DNA from: Myxococcales bacterium
Lineage (GTDB): Bacteria; Myxococcota; Polyangia; Polyangiales; Polyangiaceae
Reading direction: 5' to 3'
Length of the DNA: 27,689 nt
Assembly (NCBI GenBank): GCA_020430865.1
Contig: JAGQIY010001486.1
Location: 1-27,689, forward strand
Part shown: positions 8,019 through 16,297 of the stretch, piece by piece
How positions within the stretch are numbered: position 1 is the first letter of the stretch
Layout: each line of letters starts with the position of its first letter
Notes under the pieces: model-generated
Databases searched by the model: none
What the model was told of the DNA's origin: nothing
What the model saw: only the letters and a program-made list of their open reading frames with translations
Translations under genes and position numbers: made by a program

Positions 8019-9805
8019 ACCTCGGATCGGGTGGCTCGGACGTCTGGCATCGGGGCCAGGACGAAGTGCGCTGCCTCTCTTGCCTCACGGATCTGCGCTC
8101 GGCGCTGATCCAGGTCGACGTCTCCAGGCACCTTGTGCCAGTGCACCATCAGATCGGCTTCCCAGACGTAGGGTTTGCCGTCCAGGAGCACCTGTCCCGT
8201 CGCCACCTTGGTGCTCGCCTCCAGCAGGGGCAAGTGCTTCAGGTCGCGCATCAGGGCCTCGAAGCGGCCCTGGCGCCCGGGGTCGCTGAAGCTGGCGTCA
8301 TGACGCGCGGCGTAGGCCAGGTGGTATGAAGCCGGACGGAAGGCGACCCCAGCCAGCTGCAACCTCTCGGCGATGCGATTCAGCAACTCCCCCGCCTCTC
8401 GAGCCAGGCCGAGCCCTGGATGCTCCTGGCCGGGCAGCTTTGGGCGACGCGCGCTGAACTGAGCGCGCGGATTGCGCAGGGTCAGCCAGTTGACGAACAG
8501 CACCTCCTCGGGGCGCTTGATCTCCGCGACACACTCCACGAGCAGGTGCCGCGCGGCACCTGCATGACCAAACAGCCGCATGCGGTCGCCGCTGCCGCCT
8601 TCGTCCAGTTCCACTTCGAAGTCCGAGTATCCGAGACGCTCGAGCTGACGCAGGATCCCGTAGCGAGCCAGTGCGTACTCACAGCCGTCCTCGGTATAGA
8701 AACCGAGAAAGCGCCGGGTGCCCTGCTGCACGCGGAGGTCACCGAGCAAGTCGTTCAGGGTCAGCTCGGTCAGACCTTCGAGCTCACCCCGATCCAGGCT
8801 CTGACCGATGCGCGCGAAGCGACTGCGCAGCGGGTCGTAGTTTGCGACGATCGGTGCGTCGGAGCCCAGACCACACGCCAGCACGCTGCCCGCGAGCAGC
8901 TTCCAGGCATCGGCGTGGTAGCCTCCGGCGGGTAGCCAGACGCAGGCTTGATCTCCGACGTACCAGGAGACCATCAGGTCGCGCTGCCGCGCCCCGTCGA
9001 GGGTCAGCCCCAGGCCACCCATGCGATCCCCCGCCAGCACGTCGCCACCCGCCAGCACGAAGTAGAGGTCGGCCCGGGGCATGCGCGAGAGCAGCGCGCC
9101 CAGCGTCGCCAGGTACACCGAGTCACCGCTTCCCGACGGCAATACCGTCTCGTCCACGTTCGGCAAGGGCCCCCAGTCGGTGCCCGAGATGGAACCGATC
9201 CAGACTCGTTCGTCGCCCGCGAAGGACTCACTCGTGCCATCAGGAGGATGAGCGTCGAGGTCGATGACATTGACCTTGCCGCGGAAGCCTCGGGTGCGCA
9301 GCACGGCGACCGCGGTGGCGATATCGTTCACGGGACACAGCCCGCCACCGCGCTTCGGCCCCGCGTGGTGAAATCCTCCCAGCAAGTTGAAGGCGTTGCT
9401 GCGCTTGAGCAGCGCCCACTCGGTCGCAGCCAGCGTGCCGCCACAGGCCAGTCGGATCGAGCGCAGCACCTCGTCCACGCGAAACTCCGAGGGATCCATC
9501 GCAAACACGCGAGCGAGCTCGGCGACGTCGTGGAGGCGTTCCAGGAGTTCGGGGGTGTGCACCAGGCTGAGCTCGGAGTAGGCGATGCGTCGAGGGCGCT
9601 GCAGCACCTGCTCGTCGATGGCTCCAGCGTCCACCAGGTAGCCAACGACGAAGTCGGCGCGCCGCGGCTCGATCCCCAACACCCCCTCGGCACCGGCCAG
9701 AGGGAGTCGGTACTCCGGGTGATACCAAATGCGGACCGGTGCGCGTCCGATGCGTCGAAACCGATTGGCCACGCGACGCAGGGCTACGGGGATACGGGAC
9801 GTCAT
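8015..9805 (-). CDS. HDAC-superfamily deacetylase with C-terminal extension domain
   Basis: 596 residues, about twice the size of stand-alone bacterial HDAC-like proteins. Residues about 25-315 form the deacetylase: YHPEYRLPL (28-36), GGFHHAGP with His146/His147, LCPVNDIATA (156-165), IDLDAHPPDG (181-190) with zinc ligands Asp184 and His186, LAGGDVLAGDRMGGLGL with third ligand Asp255, and PAGGYHADA with the catalytic-type Tyr296. All active-site residues known from HDAC8 are present; HxGDG is altered to HPPDG. The YHPEY start and GG(F)HHA pattern look most like class IV (HDAC11-like) or AcuC-type enzymes. Residues about 361-560 form a second, conserved-looking domain (KLPGQEHPGLGLARE at 456-470) that I cannot name with confidence. 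There is no signal peptide, so it is cytoplasmic. The substrate may be acetyl-lysine, another acyl-amide or a polyamine. No clear ribosome site precedes the ATG. Confidence 0.9.
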   Translation of the reverse strand: MTSRIPVALRRVANRFRRIGRAPVRIWYHPEYRLPLAGAEGVLGIEPRRADFVVGYLVDAGAIDEQVLQRPRRIAYSELSLVHTPELLERLHDVAELARVFAMDPSEFRVDEVLRSIRLACGGTLAATEWALLKRSNAFNLLGGFHHAGPKRGGGLCPVNDIATAVAVLRTRGFRGKVNVIDLDAHPPDGTSESFAGDERVWIGSISGTDWGPLPNVDETVLPSGSGDSVYLATLGALLSRMPRADLYFVLAGGDVLAGDRMGGLGLTLDGARQRDLMVSWYVGDQACVWLPAGGYHADAWKLLAGSVLACGLGSDAPIVANYDPLRSRFARIGQSLDRGELEGLTELTLNDLLGDLRVQQGTRRFLGFYTEDGCEYALARYGILRQLERLGYSDFEVELDEGGSGDRMRLFGHAGAARHLLVECVAEIKRPEEVLFVNWLTLRNPRAQFSARRPKLPGQEHPGLGLAREAGELLNRIAERLQLAGVAFRPASYHLAYAARHDASFSDPGRQGRFEALMRDLKHLPLLEASTKVATGQVLLDGKPYVWEADLMVHWHKVPGDVDLDQRRAQIREAREAAHFVLAPMPDVRATRSEV

Positions 9806-9979
9806 GGGCTGGGAGCCTGGGGTCTTCGCGATGTCGGGAGCTTGAGCACGTTGCCAGGCCGAGTGTAGCCAGTTCGGAGGTGCGCGCCGGCCCGATCACA
9901 GCGTCGAACCGCTGGCCCTCCATTCAGTGCGCCGAAGCGCCCGATCCCGCAACTCGTGCGCATCGCCCACCCGAGGTGC

Positions 9980-9985
9980 TATAGC
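9980..9985 (+). promoter_or_regulatory. -10-like element for the HtrA-like gene
   Basis: TATAGC lies 9 nt before the ATG at 9995, in a sequence with no Shine-Dalgarno. Transcription from it would begin within a few bases of the start codon, implying a leaderless or nearly leaderless mRNA. No good -35 is seen. Confidence 0.4.
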
Positions 9986-9994
9986 GGCCGACCC

Positions 9995-11374
9995 ATGTCC
10001 GAGGCTTCCGTCGTCCGCATCTTCGCGACCACACAAAACCCCGACTACGACGCGCCCTGGCAGAATCACACGCCAGCGAGCAGCACCGGCTCGGGAGTCA
10101 CCCTGGACGAGGACCACGTGCTGACCGGCGCCCACGTGGTGGCCAACGCCACGTTCCTTCAAGTGCAGAAGGTCAGCGACCCGAACAAGTACGTCGCCCG
10201 CGTCGTGGGGATCTGTCATGACGCAGATCTCGCGCTGTTGCGCATCGAGGACGAGCGCTTCGCGACTCAGCAGCACGCCGCGGCGGAGCTCGGCGAGCTC
10301 CCCAGCTTGCGCGACCGGGTGAGCGTGGTCGGCTTCCCCGTTGGCGGTGAAGAGGTGTCGGTCACCGAGGGCGTCGTCTCCCGCATCGAGGTCCAGCGCT
10401 ACAGCCACTCCCAGCGCCACCTGCTCGCGGTGACCGTCGATGCCGCCATCAACGAGGGCAACAGCGGCGGGCCCGTGTTCTGCGACGGGAAAGTCGTGGG
10501 CATCGCCTTCCAGACGCTGCGCGACGCCGAAGCCATCGGGGAGATGGTACCCGTATCGCTGATCAAGCGATTTCTCTACGGAATCAAGACCGGCCGTGCT
10601 CCGGAGATCCCTTCGCTGTCCTTGCGATCGCAGAGCCTCGAGAACCCGATGCTCAAGCGCGCGTCTGGCCTCGAGCCCACGCAGACCGGCGTCCTGGTGC
10701 GCCGTATCGAGTTCGGCGGGACCGCGTACGGCGTGCTGCGTCAGGGCGACGTGTTGCTACGCATCGGTGGCTACAAGATCGAGGACAACGGCACCATCCG
10801 CTACGAGGACCGCATCCGTACCCGCTACGACGTGGTCATGGGCGACCACTACATCGGCGACGAGCTGCCGGTGCGAATCATGCGTGACGGGCAGGAGCTC
10901 GACCTCAAGTTGGTTCTGCGCGGAAAGCAGTATCTGGTCGAGCGTAGCCGCTATGAAGAAGAGCCACGCTACTTCGTCTACGGCGGCCTGGTGTTCCAGC
11001 CCCTGAGCCGGAACTACCTCGAGACCTGGAATCGCTGGTGGGACAAGGCGCCCCCGGAGTTCCTCTCCCACTACTACACCGGCGTCCGACGCGAAGATCG
11101 GCGAGAGATCGTCGTGCTCACGCAGATCCTCGCGGACGATCTGACCGTCGGCTACGAGGACCACAGCAACGAGACGGTGCTGAGTGTCAACGGCGTGAAG
11201 CCGCGTGACATGGCGGACTTCGTCCAGCGCATCGAGGCCGCAAGCGACGTCTGCGAGTTCGAGACCTCCTGCGGCGCTCGCTTGCTTTTCGAGACGCAAG
11301 CAGTGCGCGAAGCTGGGCCACGCATTCTCGAACGCTATCGCATCTCTCGGGATCGCTCGCCGGACCTGGCCTAG
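9995..11374 (+). CDS. HtrA/Deg-family serine protease with PDZ domains, no signal peptide
   Basis: 459 residues from ATG 9995. The trypsin-like domain has all three catalytic residues: His47 in VLTGAHVV, Asp78 in DADLALL, Ser157 in GNSGGPVF. A first PDZ domain (about 205-320) includes GVLVRRIEFGGTAYGVLRQGDVLLRIGG in two adjacent stretches. A second region (about 340-445) contains a PDZ-like VLTQILADDLTVGYEDHSNE and VLSVNGVKP. This arrangement, with protease first and a degenerate second PDZ, resembles Deg9/DegP2-like proteases more than DegP of E. coli. No signal peptide or membrane segment is seen, so a cytoplasmic location is likely, unlike classical HtrA. The upstream in-frame codons back to 9956 look non-coding (MRIAHPRCYSGRP). 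It is divergent from the deacetylase gene with a 189-bp spacer. Confidence 0.92.
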   Translation: MSEASVVRIFATTQNPDYDAPWQNHTPASSTGSGVTLDEDHVLTGAHVVANATFLQVQKVSDPNKYVARVVGICHDADLALLRIEDERFATQQHAAAELGELPSLRDRVSVVGFPVGGEEVSVTEGVVSRIEVQRYSHSQRHLLAVTVDAAINEGNSGGPVFCDGKVVGIAFQTLRDAEAIGEMVPVSLIKRFLYGIKTGRAPEIPSLSLRSQSLENPMLKRASGLEPTQTGVLVRRIEFGGTAYGVLRQGDVLLRIGGYKIEDNGTIRYEDRIRTRYDVVMGDHYIGDELPVRIMRDGQELDLKLVLRGKQYLVERSRYEEEPRYFVYGGLVFQPLSRNYLETWNRWWDKAPPEFLSHYYTGVRREDRREIVVLTQILADDLTVGYEDHSNETVLSVNGVKPRDMADFVQRIEAASDVCEFETSCGARLLFETQAVREAGPRILERYRISRDRSPDLA

Positions 11375-11415
11375 CGGCCGCTCGCGTTTGTGTGGTCTAC
11401 GCCCAGGCTCCGGGC

Positions 11416-11421
11416 TAGAAC
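11416..11421 (+). promoter_or_regulatory. -10-like element for the PhoD-like gene
   Basis: TAGAAC within GGCTAGAACC ends 6 nt before the ATG at 11428, and no Shine-Dalgarno is present. The 53-bp gap after the protease gene also holds AGCGGCCGCT, a 10-bp palindrome just after the protease stop. Transcription from this -10 would start at or very near the ATG. Confidence 0.35.
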
Positions 11422-11427
11422 CAGCCC

Positions 11428-13596
11428 ATGAAGCGACGGGAGTTCTTGGGGGTGACGCTCGGTGTCGCCGGAAGCGTCATTGGTACTTCTGCATGTTCCT
11501 CGGAGGACGGCGGGGGTGAGGGCGGAGGCTTCGACGATGGCAGCGCCTACTTCCCGCAGTCGGTCTGCTCGGGCGATCCGAAATCGGACAGTGTCATCCT
11601 CTGGACTCGCCTCGTCGACGCAGACGCGGGCGGCGACCTGAGCCTCGAGCTACACGTCGCAAAGGACGAGAACTTCAAGGAGCGGGTCAGCCTCAACGGG
11701 CAGAGCAGCATGAGCCTCACCGCGGAGAGCGCCTTCGACGGCTGCGTGAAGGTACGAGTCACCGCGCTCGAACCCGGCGCCTACTACTGGTACCGGTTCG
11801 TCTACAAGAAGGGCGACAGGTCGTACGCCACGCGCACCGGACGCACCAAGACCGCCGCCGCGCCAGGGAGCGACGTCGCCGTGCGGTTCGCCGTCGCAAG
11901 CTGTCAAGACTTCAACGGCAAGTATTACCATGTGTATAAACACATGGCCGATCGGGAGCTGGACTTCTTCGTCCACCTCGGGGACTACATCTACGAGACA
12001 ACCGCAGACCCCGCTTTCCAGACCACGGCAGCCGGCCGGGCAATGACGTTCAGAGACACCGCGGGTGCCATCGCCTTCAACGCGGGCACGGACAAGGAAT
12101 ACTTCGCGGCGCAGTCCCTGGACAACTACCGGGAGCTCTACCAGACGTACCGCGGCGACGCGGATCTGCAGCGCGCGCACGAGCTCTTCCCGATGATCGC
12201 GGTGTGGGACGACCACGAGTTCTCAGACGACTGCTGGGGCAACACCGCGACCTACACCGACGGCCGAGAGGACGAGCACGAGCCTAGCCGACGGCAGAAC
12301 GCCGACAAGGCTTGGTTCGAGTACATGCCGGTCGACTACATGGCGGGCCCTGACTTCGAGTACGATCCATCCGTGAGCTTCCCCGAGGATCTAACCATCT
12401 ACCGCGATTTCGTCTTCGGGAAGCACGTGCACCTGGTGATGACGGACCTGCGAAGGTACCGACCCGATCACGTGGTCGCGGAGGACGCCTTCCCGGGGGC
12501 CGTCGCGGTCACCCAGCAGGAGATCCAGGACAATGGTTTCCTCGAGGTACTGGCACGTCCGTACGTGGACATCGACACCTTCCAGGGCGGGATGTACGCC
12601 ACGGCGCTGGCGGACAACGCCGACAAGACGGAGTTCGACGCTGCACAGTTCACCGGTCTGGTGAGCGTCGACTTCATCAACGGGCTGCTGGACACCATCA
12701 ACGAGAGCCTCGGCACGCCCATCGAAAAGATCGACGACACCGATGCGTCGCTGGAGCAGGGCTACGCCTTCCACATGTTGATGAAGACGGATCGCTACGG
12801 CCAGGTCGGCGCGCGATATCTGGTGAACAAACCCATGTACGACGCTTACGCGAAGCTGCGCTACGAGGCGTCGAGCAAGGCCAGCGAAGACATCATGGGG
12901 CCCACCCAGGAGAAGTGGTTCCTGGATACCCTGCAGGGTTCGTCCAGCACCTGGAAGATCTGGGGCAATGAGTACACCTTCATGCCCCGCACCATCGACC
13001 TCAGCGCGGTCGACTCGCTGCCGAGTCTGTTCCGGCAGCGGTTCAGCCTCTCGGCAGAGGACTGGGATGGAGTACCCAACAAGCGCGGGGAGTTGCTCGA
13101 GACGTTGTCGGGAGTGGAGAACATGGTCGCGGTCACCGGCGACATCCACGCGTTCTTCACTGGGGCGCTACGGGCCGAGGATGGCACCCGGGGCTTCACC
13201 GAGTTCGTGTGCGGAGGCATCAGCTCGGGCACCTACAAGACGCTCCTGGTGAACACCGCCCGCAACAGCCCGACGCTGGCCGCAGCCGGAGCCGTGGCCC
13301 TGGCCATCGGCGTAGGTGATTTCCTCACGGATCCAACGACGAAGACCAATCCGCACCTCGCCTACCAAGCATTCGACCAGAATGGCTATGCGACGTTCGT
13401 GGTGGACGGCGAGCAGCTCGAGGCGACCTACCATGCGATCAGCGAGGACGACATCAAGCTGAAGGAGCTGAACGGCGGCTACACGGCTCACTTCACCGAC
13501 ACGGTGTTCCGGGTCAACGCGGGCTCTGTCGAGCTCTTCTTGGTTGAGGGGGAGAGCACCAAGCGCTGGGACCACGCGAGCGACGACTGGGTCTGA
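11428..13596 (+). CDS. PhoD-like phosphatase/phosphodiesterase, Tat lipoprotein-type signal
   Basis: 722 residues. The N-terminus is a Tat signal, KRREFLGVTLG, ending in SAC (Cys23) and then a Gly/Asp/Glu-rich stretch, so it may be a Tat-exported lipoprotein. An N-terminal Fn3-like PhoD domain follows (FPQSVCSGDPKSDSVILWTRL; ALEPGAYYWYRF). The metallophosphatase core shows FAVASCQDF with Cys159, HLGDYIYE with Asp186, WDDHEFSDD with Asp261, Asp262 and His263, and VTGDIHAFF with Asp572 and His574. These correspond to the Fe/Ca-binding residues of Bacillus PhoD. Family enzymes release phosphate from phosphomono- and diesters such as teichoic acid or DNA outside the cytoplasm. At 722 residues it is longer than Bacillus PhoD; an insertion of about 150 residues lies between WDDHEF and the C-terminal metal motif. 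No Pho box was recognised upstream. Confidence 0.93.
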   Translation: MKRREFLGVTLGVAGSVIGTSACSSEDGGGEGGGFDDGSAYFPQSVCSGDPKSDSVILWTRLVDADAGGDLSLELHVAKDENFKERVSLNGQSSMSLTAESAFDGCVKVRVTALEPGAYYWYRFVYKKGDRSYATRTGRTKTAAAPGSDVAVRFAVASCQDFNGKYYHVYKHMADRELDFFVHLGDYIYETTADPAFQTTAAGRAMTFRDTAGAIAFNAGTDKEYFAAQSLDNYRELYQTYRGDADLQRAHELFPMIAVWDDHEFSDDCWGNTATYTDGREDEHEPSRRQNADKAWFEYMPVDYMAGPDFEYDPSVSFPEDLTIYRDFVFGKHVHLVMTDLRRYRPDHVVAEDAFPGAVAVTQQEIQDNGFLEVLARPYVDIDTFQGGMYATALADNADKTEFDAAQFTGLVSVDFINGLLDTINESLGTPIEKIDDTDASLEQGYAFHMLMKTDRYGQVGARYLVNKPMYDAYAKLRYEASSKASEDIMGPTQEKWFLDTLQGSSSTWKIWGNEYTFMPRTIDLSAVDSLPSLFRQRFSLSAEDWDGVPNKRGELLETLSGVENMVAVTGDIHAFFTGALRAEDGTRGFTEFVCGGISSGTYKTLLVNTARNSPTLAAAGAVALAIGVGDFLTDPTTKTNPHLAYQAFDQNGYATFVVDGEQLEATYHAISEDDIKLKELNGGYTAHFTDTVFRVNAGSVELFLVEGESTKRWDHASDDWV

Positions 13597-13637
13597 TTCC
13601 GCCGGTCGGATCAACAACGTCCTATCGACACTTCACG

Positions 13638-13651
13638 GCTGCCGCGGCAGC
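13638..13651. promoter_or_regulatory. 14-bp perfect palindrome before tex
   Basis: GCTGCCGCGGCAGC is self-complementary over all 14 bases. It sits 42 bp after the phosphatase stop and exactly where the -35 of the proposed tex promoter would fall (17 bp before the -10 at 13661). It could be an operator or the stem of a weak terminator; no T-run follows. Confidence 0.4.
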
Positions 13652-13660
13652 GGCCGCCGT

Positions 13661-13666
13661 GATAAG
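13661..13666 (+). promoter_or_regulatory. -10-like element for tex
   Basis: GATAAG lies 9 nt before the ATG at 13676, the same distance as the element in front of the HtrA-like gene. No Shine-Dalgarno is present, so a leaderless or 3-4-nt-leader message is suggested. Confidence 0.4.
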
Positions 13667-13675
13667 TCGACCTGC

Positions 13676-15871
13676 ATGTCGAACTCGAGGGCTTCCAACG
13701 ATCGCGAGGACACCGAGCAGGAGATCGCCGAGCGCATCGCGCGGGAGTTCGGAGGAAATCTCCAGGGAGTACGCGGCGCGCTGCGCCTGCTGAGCGAGGG
13801 CGCGACCGTTCCCTTCATCGCACGTTACCGCAAGGAATCGACTCACGGACTCGACGAGGTCTCGCTGCGGCAGATCGGCGAACGCGCCAGGTACCTGAGA
13901 GAGCTCGCGGAGCGGCTGGCCTCGATCAAGCAGTCGATCGCCGCCCAGGGCAAGCTCTCCCCCACCCTGGAAAGACAGCTCGACTCCTGTGCGACCAAGG
14001 CGGAGCTCGAGGACCTCTACGCCCCTTTCAAGCCCAAGCGACGCACGCGTGGCGAGATCGCGAAGGAACGAGGACTGGAACCCTTGGCCAACGAGATCTG
14101 GGCCTGCGCTCTGGGCGAGCGAGCAAGCGAGGAGTCACCTGCCGCCCGCGCATCGCGCTTCGTCGACAGCGAGCGCGATGTGGTGGACGTGGCCTCGGCC
14201 CTGCAGGGAGCTCGGGACATCTGCGCCGAGCGCATCGCGGACCGCCCTCGGGCGCGAGCGCTGGTGCGTAGCGCGGTGGAGCGCGGCGATGTGAAGGTCA
14301 AGAAGAGCAGCAAGCACCGACAGTCGCGCACCAAGTTCGATGACTACGACGGCTTCGCCGAACCGGCCCACCGCATCCCGTCGCATCGCTTGCTCGCGAT
14401 CTTCCGCGGCGAGAGCGAGGGGGTGCTCAAGGCGACGCTCGGCTATGACGAGGCGAGAACTCGGGAGGGTCTGCTGCGAGAGCTGAGGCTCAGGGGCAAC
14501 TCCGCCTGGACGCGGCTCCTGGAGGACGCCCTCGACGACGCCCTGAACCGCTTGCTGGTCGCGGCGGCTCGCAGCGACGTACGGGCGCTCCTGCGAGAGC
14601 GTGCCGAGCGTGAGGCCATAGAGGTCTTCGCGCGCAACCTGGAGAAGTTGCTGCTGGCGGCGCCTTTCGGCGAGCACTGGGTGCTGGCCATCGATCCTGG
14701 CCAGCGCACCGGCTGCAAGTGCGTGGTGCTCGACCCGACGGGCAAGCTGATACGCACGGCAGTCATCAACCTGGTCAACGGGCCGCGAGCGGAGGAGCAC
14801 GCGAGGCGCACCTTGCACGAGCTCTGGACCCAGTCGCCCATCGCCGCGGTCGCCGTAGGGAATGGAACCCACGGACGAGAGACGGAGGACTTCGTACGAG
14901 AGCAGCTGAAGGCCGACGCTTCGAACATCCCGGTCGTCAGCGTCAACGAGTCGGGCGCCAGCGTCTACTCCGCAAGCGACACGGCGCGGGAGGAGCTGCC
15001 CGACGAGGACGTGACGATCCGCGGCGCGGTGAGCATCGGAAGACGCCTGCAGGATCCCCTCGCGGAGCTCGTGAAGATCGATCCGCAGAGCATCGGCGTT
15101 GGGCAGTACCAGCACGACGTGAACCAGAGTCTGCTGGCGCAGAAGCTCGGCGAGGTGGTGGAGAGCTGTGTCAATCACGTCGGCGTGGAGCTCAACACCG
15201 CCAGCCCCGCGCTCCTGGCGTTCGTGTCAGGCATCGGCCCCAAGCTCGCCAAGAAGATCGTGGCTCATCGAGCGGCCAAGGGCGCGTTCACCAGCCGCAA
15301 GGCGCTGATGAACGTACCCGGGTTGGGCGCAAAGACCTTCGAGCTGGCCGCTGGGTTCCTCAGGGTGCGCGCCTCGAAACATCCGCTGGACGGCAGCGCA
15401 GTGCACCCCGAGCGCTACGAACTCGTGGAGCGCATGGCCGGCGACCTGCGTGTCGATCTCCGCGCGCTGGTTGGCCACGGCGACGTGACTCGCAAGATTG
15501 ATTCCGCGAGGTATCTCACGGGAGACGTCGGTGAGTACACCCTCGAGCAGATCCTGAGCGAGCTCGCGAAACCCGGACGCGACCCCCGAGCTTCCTTCGA
15601 GGCGCCCAGGTTCCGAGACGACGTTCGGACGCTCGAGGACCTGCGCGAGGGCATGGTGCTCGAGGGTCGCGTGACCAACGTCACCGCCTTCGGCGCCTTC
15701 GTCGACGTCGGAGTCCACCAGGACGGCCTGGTGCACATCTCCGCGCTGGCCGATCGCTTCGTGAAGGACCCGAACGAGATCGTCGGCGTCGGCGATCCCA
15801 TCCGCGTCAAGGTGCTAGCCGTGGATCTGCCTCGCAAGCGCATCAGCCTCAGCGCCCGGGGGCTCGGCTAG
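13676..15871 (+). CDS. tex: Tex-family transcription accessory protein, S1 RNA-binding
   Basis: 731 residues from ATG 13676 (E. coli YhgF has 773). Order of parts: N-terminal helical Tex domain (ALRLLSEGATVPFIARYRKE, 38-57; ELEDLYAPFKPKRRT), YqgF/RNase H-like domain (WVLAIDPGQRTGCKCVVLD, about 338-356; VAVGNGTHGRETEDFV), the family hallmark IGVGQYQHDV, helix-hairpin-helix segments (LAFVSGIGPKLAKKIV, LMNVPGLGAKTFELAAGFL) and a C-terminal S1 domain (LREGMVLEGRVTNVTAFGAF ... HQDGLVHISALADRFV). Tex proteins bind nucleic acid and associate with transcription in the cytoplasm; in Bordetella tex affects toxin gene expression. A longer in-frame extension back to 13544 overlaps the phosphatase gene and is rejected. 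No anomaly seen. Confidence 0.96.
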   Translation: MSNSRASNDREDTEQEIAERIAREFGGNLQGVRGALRLLSEGATVPFIARYRKESTHGLDEVSLRQIGERARYLRELAERLASIKQSIAAQGKLSPTLERQLDSCATKAELEDLYAPFKPKRRTRGEIAKERGLEPLANEIWACALGERASEESPAARASRFVDSERDVVDVASALQGARDICAERIADRPRARALVRSAVERGDVKVKKSSKHRQSRTKFDDYDGFAEPAHRIPSHRLLAIFRGESEGVLKATLGYDEARTREGLLRELRLRGNSAWTRLLEDALDDALNRLLVAAARSDVRALLRERAEREAIEVFARNLEKLLLAAPFGEHWVLAIDPGQRTGCKCVVLDPTGKLIRTAVINLVNGPRAEEHARRTLHELWTQSPIAAVAVGNGTHGRETEDFVREQLKADASNIPVVSVNESGASVYSASDTAREELPDEDVTIRGAVSIGRRLQDPLAELVKIDPQSIGVGQYQHDVNQSLLAQKLGEVVESCVNHVGVELNTASPALLAFVSGIGPKLAKKIVAHRAAKGAFTSRKALMNVPGLGAKTFELAAGFLRVRASKHPLDGSAVHPERYELVERMAGDLRVDLRALVGHGDVTRKIDSARYLTGDVGEYTLEQILSELAKPGRDPRASFEAPRFRDDVRTLEDLREGMVLEGRVTNVTAFGAFVDVGVHQDGLVHISALADRFVKDPNEIVGVGDPIRVKVLAVDLPRKRISLSARGLG

Positions 15872-16297
15872 CTCCAGCGAGCACGATCCCGGACCTCCGA
15901 CCGAAGGCGCCAATTCCTCACGGATTCAAGCGTCGGGGACGCTCGGGATCCGCGCCCCATGACGCAGGTGGCGGCGCCAGAGATCGAGGTGCGGGCGCCG
16001 ATACCCTCGGTACCGCTGCCCCCTGAGGTCGTCGAGCAACGCCAGAAGGCGACGACCGCTTGGCGAAGCCGTCGAGGACCTGGCCGAAGCCTCCCGCTGG
16101 GCCCCTCGCCCCCTGCTTTCGTGACCCTCGGAACACCAGCTTTCCCGGAGCACCGGCGAGCGAGCGTGCCTCGTTGTGGATCGCTCGAAACGTTTCGTTC
16201 ACACTCCAAAGTCCGCGTCCAGGACGTGGCTGGGGGAGGCGCAGCGTGTAAACCCGGCGATGGAGGCCGCGCGGCTTGCTTTGGGATGGGACCGAGT
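15872..16297. other. 426-bp spacer without a supported gene; contains a 12-bp palindrome
   Basis: All long frames here are open on both strands simply because stop codons are rare in this GC-rich DNA. The + frame joined to the downstream lipoprotein is Pro/Arg/Ser-rich and has no domain. A 75-codon - strand frame (15926-16153) ends in an Arg-rich stretch (LLALLDDLRGQRYRGYRRPH) that could be a gene remnant, but I cannot support it. CGAAACGTTTCG at 16186-16197 is a perfect 12-bp palindrome and a candidate operator for the downstream gene. No convincing promoter or terminator is seen after tex. Confidence 0.4.

Noticed and set aside
14135..15178. 347-codon open frame on the - strand inside tex
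   Set aside because: Shadow of the clearly recognised Tex gene; no motif, no start signal.
15926..16153. 75-codon - strand frame with an Arg-rich end, possibly a gene or transposase remnant
   Set aside because: Third-position G/C is no higher than in the competing frames of the same stretch, there is no ribosome site, and no family is recognised.
15959..16297. N-terminal extension of the 1390-residue lipoprotein
   Set aside because: The extra 113 residues are Pro/Arg/Ser-rich and would bury the lipoprotein signal in the interior of the protein.
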